Below are positions 5,678 to 9,490 of a DNA stretch of 9,490 bases, piece after piece. Every line of letters begins with the position of its first letter. Within the stretch, counting starts at the first letter, position 1. Position numbers and translations under genes: made by a program. The notes beneath the pieces were generated by a model, which was not told the origin of the DNA, searched no databases, and was given only the letters and a program-made list of their open reading frames with translations. Location: NCBI GenBank assembly GCA_946186535.1, contig CAMHNT010000079.1, positions 1-9,490 of the forward strand. Reading direction: 5' to 3'. The stretch is from an uncultured Clostridia bacterium (GTDB taxonomy: Bacteria > Bacillota > Clostridia > Oscillospirales > Acutalibacteraceae).

Positions 5678-7078
5678 GTGGCAAAGGTTAAAAACGGTAC
5701 GGTGGCTCAGGTCATGGGACCTGTAGTTGACGTGCGGTTTGATGAGGGTCATCTGCCCTCGATATATAATGCGCTTACTATCCCGATTAAGGATAAAACA
5801 TTGACCGTTGAGGTTGCACAGCATATCGGAGACAGTACGGTAAGATGTATTGCAATGTCCTCGACAGACGGTCTGAAAAGAGGTACGCCCGTTACGGATA
5901 CGGGCAAGGCAATAAGTGTTCCTGTCGGAAAGGAAACGCTCGGCAGAATTTTCAACGTTCTCGGTGACACTGTTGATAACGGTGAAGCGCCGAAGGACTG
6001 TGAACGCTGGAACATTCACAGAACGGCTCCGGGATATGAGGATCTTTCAACCTCGACCGAAATACTTGAAACAGGCATCAAGGTTATCGACCTTATCTGT
6101 CCTTATTCAAAGGGCGGTAAAATCGGTCTTTTCGGCGGCGCTGGCGTAGGCAAGACGGTTCTCATAATGGAGCTTATAAATAATATAGCAAAACAGCACG
6201 GCGGTATTTCCGTTTTTACCGGAGTCGGCGAGCGTACAAGAGAGGGTAACGACCTTTACAACGAGATGAAGGAATCCGGAGTTCTCGGAAACACGGCTCT
6301 TGTTTACGGTCAGATGAATGAGCCGCCGGGAGCAAGAATGAGAGTTGCTCTTTCGGGTCTTACCATGGCGGAGTATTTCCGTGACGAAGAGGGTCAGGAC
6401 GTTCTTCTCTTCGTTGATAATATTTACAGATTTACTCAGGCAGGAAGCGAGGTTTCCGCACTTCTCGGACGTATGCCGTCAGCCGTTGGTTATCAGCCTA
6501 CGCTTGCAAACGAAATGGGTGCTTTGCAGGAGAGAATTACGTCCACAAAGAAGGGCTCGATCACATCGGTTCAGGCTGTTTATGTTCCTGCCGACGACCT
6601 TACAGACCCGGCGCCTGCAACGACGTTCGCTCATCTTGACGCAACAACGGTGCTTTCAAGAGGTATAGCTTCACAGGGTATCTATCCGGCGGTTGATCCG
6701 CTTGAATCCACAAGCCGTATTCTCAATCCCGATATCCTCGGAAAAAAGCATTATAAGGTTGCACGTGAGGTTCAGCGTATTTTGCAGAGATACAAGGAGC
6801 TTATGGATATTATTGCTATCATGGGTATGGACGAGCTTTCCGACGAGGATAAGCTTCTCGTTCAGAGAGCAAGAAAAATCCAGCGTTTCCTTTCTCAGCC
6901 GTTCCATGTTTCCGAAAAGTTCACGGGTATCGAGGGCGTTTATGTTCCGCTTAAGGAAACGATCCGAGGCTTTGAGGAAATCATCGAAGGCAAGCACGAC
7001 GATCTTCCGGAGTCGGCTTTTCTCTTTGCAGGTACTATCGACGACGTTGTTGAGAAAGCAAGAAAGGCACAGAAATGA
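5678..7078 (+). CDS. atpD: F-type ATP synthase subunit beta
   Basis: Catalytic subunit of the F1 head, three copies per complex, 466 residues as is usual. Visible in order are the N-terminal barrel (GTVAQVMGPVVDVRF), Walker A GGAGVGKT (153-160), the catalytic glutamate Glu185 in GVGERTREG, Walker B LLFVDN, the signature PAVDPLESTS (337-346) and the DELSDED loop (385-391) that contacts gamma and epsilon. Tyr250 stands in NIYRFTQAG where Phe is usual, a mild change. The start is GTG 5678 with AAGGAG (5663-5668) nine bases upstream. It is preceded by leader repeat copy C and overlaps atpC by four bases (ATGA). Confidence 0.98.
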   Translation: MAKVKNGTVAQVMGPVVDVRFDEGHLPSIYNALTIPIKDKTLTVEVAQHIGDSTVRCIAMSSTDGLKRGTPVTDTGKAISVPVGKETLGRIFNVLGDTVDNGEAPKDCERWNIHRTAPGYEDLSTSTEILETGIKVIDLICPYSKGGKIGLFGGAGVGKTVLIMELINNIAKQHGGISVFTGVGERTREGNDLYNEMKESGVLGNTALVYGQMNEPPGARMRVALSGLTMAEYFRDEEGQDVLLFVDNIYRFTQAGSEVSALLGRMPSAVGYQPTLANEMGALQERITSTKKGSITSVQAVYVPADDLTDPAPATTFAHLDATTVLSRGIASQGIYPAVDPLESTSRILNPDILGKKHYKVAREVQRILQRYKELMDIIAIMGMDELSDEDKLLVQRARKIQRFLSQPFHVSEKFTGIEGVYVPLKETIRGFEEIIEGKHDDLPESAFLFAGTIDDVVEKARKAQK

Positions 7079-7335
7079 GTACGTTTAAACTTGTCGTATC
7101 AACCCCAGACGGAAACAAATTTAAGGGTGACGCAGTGAAGCTTTCGCTGAGAGGAAGCGAGGGAGATCTTGCGGTTCTGGCAGGACACATTCCTTTCATC
7201 ACGTCTGTCAAGCCCTGCGACTGCAGGATAGAACTTGAGGACGGTTCGGAAAAGGTAGGCCACACAGACGGCGGACTTCTGACTGTTTCGAACGAATCGA
7301 CAACGCTTTTGTCGGGAAGCTTTAGCTGGAAGTAA
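7075..7335 (+). CDS. atpC: F-type ATP synthase subunit epsilon, short form
   Basis: Rotor-foot subunit linking gamma to the c ring. Only 86 residues are present, covering the N-terminal beta-sandwich domain (GSEGDLAVLAGHIPFIT at 27-43) and ending at SFSWK. Typical epsilon subunits have 130-140 residues, with a C-terminal two-helix domain that can extend into the head and inhibit ATP hydrolysis; that domain is absent. The downstream DNA is A/T-rich and forms a stem-loop rather than encoding helices in another frame, so a recent frameshift is unlikely. The start codon overlaps the atpD stop, giving tight coupling. It is the last gene of the operon. Confidence 0.93.
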   Translation: MSTFKLVVSTPDGNKFKGDAVKLSLRGSEGDLAVLAGHIPFITSVKPCDCRIELEDGSEKVGHTDGGLLTVSNESTTLLSGSFSWK

Positions 7336-7345
7336 ATATTTTTAA

Positions 7346-7390
7346 TCAATGCCGCACAGGGAGAAAATAAATTTCGTTGTGCGGTATTGA
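7346..7390 (+). terminator. 13-bp stem-loop after atpC
   Basis: TCAATGCCGCACA (7346-7358) pairs with TGTGCGGTATTGA (7378-7390) over all 13 positions with one G-U pair, around a 19-base loop. It starts ten bases after the atpC stop, where an operon terminator is expected. No clean T-run follows, so it may act as an imperfect terminator or as a 3' stabilising hairpin. The pairing is seen; termination is inferred. Confidence 0.5.
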
Positions 7391-7405
7391 CTTATATTGC
7401 GGTGA

Positions 7406-7439
7406 GTTATCAACATTTTTAAGCGGTAATGTTGAAAAC
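7406..7439. other. Second inverted repeat between atpC and deformylase
   Basis: GTTATCAACATT (7406-7417) pairs with AATGTTGAAAAC (7428-7439) at 11 of 12 positions around a ten-base loop. It lies 44 bases before the deformylase start. It could be an operator for that gene or part of the atp 3' end. No T-run follows. Confidence 0.35.
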
Positions 7440-7482
7440 CTGAGCCTGACCTAAATATATACATAGATAAAGGAAGAATAAT

Positions 7483-7893
7483 ATGATAAAACCTATAGTA
7501 AAGGATATTCTGTTTTTAGGGCAGAAGTCCGAGAGAGCAACAAAAGCCGATGTTAATATTATAAAGGATCTTCAGGATACGATTGCTGCGAACAGTGAAA
7601 CGTGCGTTGGCATGGCGGCAAATATGATAGGATATAAGAAAAGAATTATCATAGTCAATGTCGGTTTTGTAAATATGATTATGGTCAATCCGAGAATCGT
7701 CAAAAAGGCGTTTCCTTTTGAAACGGAGGAAGGCTGTCTTTCCCTCGAGGGTACGAGGAAAACTACAAGATATAAGGAAATCGAGGTTGAATTTGAGGAT
7801 ATCAATTTCAGGAAGCAGCGGAAAAAATTTACCGACTGGACTGCACAGATAATTCAGCATGAGATAGACCACTGCGAGGGGATAATCATTTGA
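7483..7893 (+). CDS. def: Peptide deformylase, short clostridial type
   Basis: Metal-dependent hydrolase that removes formyl from the N-terminal methionine of new proteins. In 136 residues all metal-site motifs are visible: EGCLS (83-87, ligand Cys85) and HEIDH (126-130, ligands His126 and His130, general base Glu127). Motif 1 reads GMAANMIG (43-50), so the usual oxyanion glutamine of GxGxAAxQ is Met48. The protein ends six residues after HEIDH and lacks the C-terminal helix of classical type I enzymes. Short forms of this kind are common in Clostridia and are often second copies, so this may be a paralogue with altered substrate or activity. The start is ATG 7483 with AAAGGAAG (7469-7476). 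No partner methionyl-tRNA formyltransferase gene is nearby. Confidence 0.88.
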   Translation: MIKPIVKDILFLGQKSERATKADVNIIKDLQDTIAANSETCVGMAANMIGYKKRIIIVNVGFVNMIMVNPRIVKKAFPFETEEGCLSLEGTRKTTRYKEIEVEFEDINFRKQRKKFTDWTAQIIQHEIDHCEGIII

Positions 7894-7927
7894 TGAATAT
7901 AAGCAAAAAAGAATATTGCATTAGACA

Positions 7928-8090
7928 AGGGTGTGTTGACACTAACGTTAAAGCACATCTTTTTGGCATAATTTTGCTCATACTGCGTCGGAAAATCTTG
8001 CCGGGCGACAGCCCGCCTGCAATTTTTCTCCTTGTCTGAGCAGAAATTCTGCTCAAAAATCTGCACATTCCCGTAGTGTCAACACACCCT
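7928..8090. mobile_element. MITE-like element with 17-bp perfect terminal repeats
   Basis: The ends AGGGTGTGTTGACACTA (7928-7944) and TAGTGTCAACACACCCT (8074-8090) are exact inverted repeats bounding 163 bp with no transposase gene. Internal hairpins are CGGGC-GACA-GCCCG (8002-8015) and GAGCAGA-AAT-TCTGCTC (8038-8054). No clear target duplication is visible. The interior is open on the minus strand for some 60 codons but has no SD and is probably not a gene. Small non-autonomous elements of this kind are moved by a related transposase elsewhere. It starts 35 bases after the deformylase stop. A shortened relative lies at 8922-8960. Confidence 0.75.
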
Positions 8091-8180
8091 AACTCAGCAG
8101 GTAAATCGATCCAAGATTTTATTCAGTCACGGCAGAATTCAGCATGAATTCGAAATATCGGGCAATAATAAGATTCTCTA

Positions 8181-8209
8181 TTGACAAACAATTTCCATCA
8201 TGCTACTAT
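8181..8209 (+). promoter_or_regulatory. Extended -10 promoter of the DUF3592-like gene
   Basis: A perfect TTGACA (8181-8186) is followed after 17 bases by TACTAT (8204-8209), with TGC directly before it, an extended -10 motif. Transcription would start near 8216. This leaves an 80-base leader before the chosen start at 8296 and excludes the upstream in-frame ATG at 8200, which lies inside the promoter. Confidence 0.7.
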
Positions 8210-8295
8210 ATAATCGGGGATTTTGTACATTAATGCAAGCAGTCACAATGGGCTGTAACCGGAGATCTTTGAAAAGTAAAAGGGAGGTAATGAAT

Positions 8296-8844
8296 ATGGA
8301 TACAAGGAATTGGAATATTAAATATATTATCGGAAATGTTGTTATCGCAGTTGTTGATGTGTGGTGGGCGTCTGTTCTGGTCGGATTTGCTAACGGGCCT
8401 TTAGAAACATTCTATATGATCGTAGTTGCTATAATTCAAGGAATACTTTGTGCAGTCGGCTTGAGGTATTTTATGATAAAGCCCCAAAAGATTGAGGAGA
8501 AAAAGCGTTATTGTACAGAACCCGTATCCGCTGTGATTGTAGGCTATAAGCCCAGCGGTATTCTCAGTGCTATCGCAAGTTCATCGTCCGAAACACAATA
8601 CACAAAATATGCTGTGTATTCTTTTTATTGGAAAGGTTATGAAATGGAGGCAACGTCGGATTTGCCGTATACGGGTGTTGTCAGAAAAAATCTTCCGTCT
8701 GAAATATTGGTAAATCCCTACAACCCTAATGAGATCTATGAGCCTCAAATTGAGCGTAGCCGTATGGCACACTACAGATTTCAAGGTACGATGTTTATTT
8801 ATGTGGGACTTGCTCTTTTTCTCTTACTTTTTGGGGACGAATGA
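8296..8844 (+). CDS. DUF3592-like small membrane protein
   Basis: A 182-residue protein with two N-terminal membrane segments (about 11-31 and 38-60), a polar domain (about 62-160) and a C-terminal membrane helix (about 163-180). The middle domain has the order YAVYSFYWKGYEMEA, then LPSEILVNPYNPNEIYEP, which resembles DUF3592 proteins: a beta-rich domain between membrane helices with a '[Y/N]P.NP' turn. That family has no firmly assigned function. The start is ATG 8296, eight bases after GGGAGG (8282-8287); ATG 8290 is only two bases from it. The gene has its own promoter and terminator and is a single-gene unit bracketed by the MITE-like element and its relative, so it may be accessory. Family assignment is moderate. 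Confidence 0.75.
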   Translation: MDTRNWNIKYIIGNVVIAVVDVWWASVLVGFANGPLETFYMIVVAIIQGILCAVGLRYFMIKPQKIEEKKRYCTEPVSAVIVGYKPSGILSAIASSSSETQYTKYAVYSFYWKGYEMEATSDLPYTGVVRKNLPSEILVNPYNPNEIYEPQIERSRMAHYRFQGTMFIYVGLALFLLLFGDE

Positions 8845-8859
8845 TATACTTTGCTATTT

Positions 8860-8897
8860 GCTCCTCTGCTTTTTTATATGCAGCGGAGCTTGTTTTT
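8860..8897 (+). terminator. Rho-independent terminator
   Basis: GCTCCTCTGC (8860-8869) pairs with GCAGCGGAGC (8880-8889) with one mismatch around a ten-base loop, followed by TTGTTTTTT. It lies 16 bases after the stop of the DUF3592-like gene. This is the clearest terminator in the window. Confidence 0.85.
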
Positions 8898-8921
8898 TAT
8901 TTGAATAAGAGATCTTCCGGT

Positions 8922-8960
8922 TATTAGGGTGCGTTAACGTTAGTGTCAACATACCTAATA
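8922..8960. mobile_element. Collapsed relative of the MITE-like element
   Basis: AACGTTAGTGTCAAC (8936-8950) exactly matches the reverse complement of the left end of the 7928-8090 element, continuing as ATACCT where that end reads ACACCCT. The preceding AGGGTGCGTT (8926-8935) resembles the opposite end. The whole is framed by TATTAGG and CCTAATA. It looks like two ends joined with the interior deleted, or a bare end left by excision. Confidence 0.6.
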
Positions 8961-9092
8961 TTTTACAAAAATTCTCCGTTTGATTTACCGTATCGTCCGT
9001 CAAGAATAAAGCGTTTCATTTTATCATCTTGCTTTCGATGGGGTGATTATATCAAGCTTTTAAATTTATTCAATAAAATCTCTGAAATTGAA
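8961..9092. other. Intergenic stretch without a recognised feature
   Basis: A/T-rich DNA between the terminal-repeat relic and the promoter at 9093. I see no gene. A 17-codon minus-strand reading frame (about 9021-8965, beginning MKRFILDGRYGKS) is open but lacks an SD and may be the tail of a decayed gene or chance. Confidence 0.4.
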
Positions 9093-9121
9093 TTGACAAG
9101 TATGTAGTTACGGTCTATTAT
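9093..9121 (+). promoter_or_regulatory. Sigma-A promoter facing a terminator-like dyad
   Basis: A perfect TTGACA (9093-9098), a 17-base spacer and TATTAT (9116-9121). The predicted start is near 9128, only about ten bases before the inverted repeat at 9138-9164. No ORF follows within that short transcript. The element pattern is strong; activity is inferred. Confidence 0.6.
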
Positions 9122-9137
9122 AATTTATTAACTGTTT

Positions 9138-9170
9138 AAGTGAGTAGTATGAAGCTACTCACTTTTTCTT
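9138..9170 (+). terminator. Perfect 10-bp dyad with T-tract
   Basis: AAGTGAGTAG (9138-9147) pairs perfectly with CTACTCACTT (9155-9164) around TATGAAG, followed by TTTCTT. This has terminator form. Because it sits just downstream of the 9093-9121 promoter, the dyad could instead be a repressor operator. Confidence 0.6.
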
Positions 9171-9251
9171 TTACACATTCCAAAAACTTTGTCCGATAAA
9201 TTCTTTTCATAACAATTTGGTCAAATTTCGTACATAAAAAGTTTTCGTCAT

Positions 9252-9297
9252 AACTGCCACTTTGGCGGTTGACTTTTACTTTTTTTAATTCTATAAT
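9252..9297 (+). promoter_or_regulatory. Promoter of the right-end gene, with dyad at -35
   Basis: TTGACT (9269-9274), a 17-base spacer and a perfect TATAAT (9292-9297). Transcription would start near 9304, giving a leader of about 135 bases before the GTG at 9439. The dyad AACTGCCA (9252-9259) with TGGCGGTT (9263-9270), one G-U pair, touches the -35 box and may be an operator. Confidence 0.75.
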
Positions 9298-9310
9298 TTT
9301 ATATCGGAAA

Positions 9311-9420
9311 CTGCATATAATGCAGGAGGAGTATGCTGTCGGCTGAAATGTTTTTTGTTTTTGTTACAGTAGAAAAATAATGAACAATATTCCCGTTCAT
9401 TAAAACGTCGGCAGCGTTTT
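9311..9420 (+). promoter_or_regulatory. Structured 5' leader with alternative folds
   Basis: Four helices are visible. CTGCA/TGCAG (9311-9325) covers the first bases of an SD. ATGCTGTCGGC (9333-9343) pairs with GTCGGCAGCGT (9407-9417) over 11 bp including three G-U pairs. TAATGAAC/GTTCATTA (9378-9402) begins at the stop codon of the short ORF. AAAACG/CGTTTT (9402-9420) shares bases with the long-range helix, so the two cannot form together. This is the layout of an attenuation leader. The pairings are seen; regulation is inferred. Confidence 0.5.
9333..9380 (+). CDS. Putative 15-residue leader peptide
   Basis: Reads MLSAEMFFVFVTVEK and then TAA. AGGAGG (9324-9329) precedes the ATG by only three bases, shorter than ideal. 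The ORF lies wholly in the leader of the gene starting at 9439. Its start codon is inside the long-range helix, and its stop codon opens the next hairpin. Three Phe and three Val codons in a row of seven (FFVFVTV) could be a stalling segment. Could be chance; the structural context raises the odds. Confidence 0.4.
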   Translation: MLSAEMFFVFVTVEK

Positions 9421-9438
9421 GAGAAGGAGGGGAGAAAG

Positions 9439-9490
9439 GTGAAAAAAAATAAAGTGAATCTCAAAGAAACCGAGGAGAAAGAGCCGATTG
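9439..9490 (+). CDS. Start of an unidentified gene (cut by window end)
   Basis: GTG 9439 with a strong SD AAGGAGG (9424-9430) eight bases upstream opens a frame of 17 codons to the window end, beginning VKKNKVNLKETEEKE. The N-terminus is highly charged with no signal peptide or membrane segment yet. Product cannot be recognised. It has its own promoter and a structured leader, so it is probably regulated separately from the DUF3592-like gene. Confidence 0.65.
   Translation, partial: MKKNKVNLKETEEKEPI

Noticed and set aside
7432..7461. Promoter TTGAAA-N18-TATATA before the deformylase
   Set aside because: The start would fall on the SD at 7469-7476, leaving almost no leader; boxes are also weak.
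7854..8068. Minus-strand ORFs across the MITE-like element
   Set aside because: No SD, they run through a terminal repeat, and the sequence looks like open frame in a non-coding element.
7928..8090. CRISPR or riboswitch reading of the element
   Set aside because: Only two inverted ends and no spaced direct repeats; no known riboswitch core is visible.
8200..8295. Longer form of the DUF3592-like protein from ATG 8200
   Set aside because: That ATG lies inside the promoter spacer and the added residues show no membrane-protein character; GGGAGG serves 8296.

Overview
The window carries a complete F-type (F1Fo) ATP synthase operon on the + strand (96-7335), followed by a divergent-type peptide deformylase, a small DUF3592-like membrane protein and the first codons of an unidentified gene. 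Gene order (I-B-E-F-H-A-G-D-C), moderate GC, strong purine-rich Shine-Dalgarno (SD) sites often extended to GTGAT, frequent GTG starts, Firmicute-type sigma-A promoters and a deformylase of the short clostridial 'AANMIG' type all point to an anaerobic Clostridia member, probably of the Ruminococcaceae/Oscillospiraceae group. That placement is inference from style; no species is recognised.

Layout. 1-95: promoter TTGAAC-N17-TATAAT whose -35 box is overlapped by a perfect GAAC-N4-GTTC dyad (LexA-box form). 96-491: atpI-like gene. 492-691: 200-nt gap rich in inverted repeats. 692-2969: Fo and stalk genes atpB, atpE, atpF, atpH. 2970-3131: two copies of a short leader repeat directly before atpA. 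3132-5430: atpA, atpG. 5431-5677: a GC-rich repeat-like patch and a third copy of the leader repeat directly before atpD. 5678-7335: atpD, atpC. 7336-7482: two inverted repeats. 7483-7893: deformylase. 7928-8090: 163-bp MITE-like element with perfect 17-bp terminal inverted repeats; a collapsed relative lies at 8922-8960. 8181-8897: promoter, DUF3592-like gene, terminator. 8898-9438: intergenic, with a promoter running straight into a terminator-like dyad, then a second promoter and a structured 5' leader holding a 15-codon ORF. 9439-end: start of a new CDS.

How it works together. AtpB (a), AtpE (c ring) and AtpF (b) form the membrane motor; AtpH (delta), AtpA (alpha), AtpG (gamma), AtpD (beta) and AtpC (epsilon) form the stalk and catalytic head; AtpI probably helps assembly. 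The c subunit carries Glu31 and Glu64 in a Na+-type ligand pattern, suggesting a sodium-coupled two-carboxylate rotor. Epsilon is only 86 residues and lacks the C-terminal helical domain that brakes ATP hydrolysis in many bacteria. Together these suggest an enzyme that may run as an ATP-driven ion pump in a fermenter.

Most worth follow-up: the related leader elements placed only before atpA and atpD, the genes for the two subunits present in three copies per complex; the LexA-box-like operon promoter; the two-carboxylate c subunit with the brake-less epsilon; the mobile-element pair; and the leader-peptide-type 5' region at the right end.
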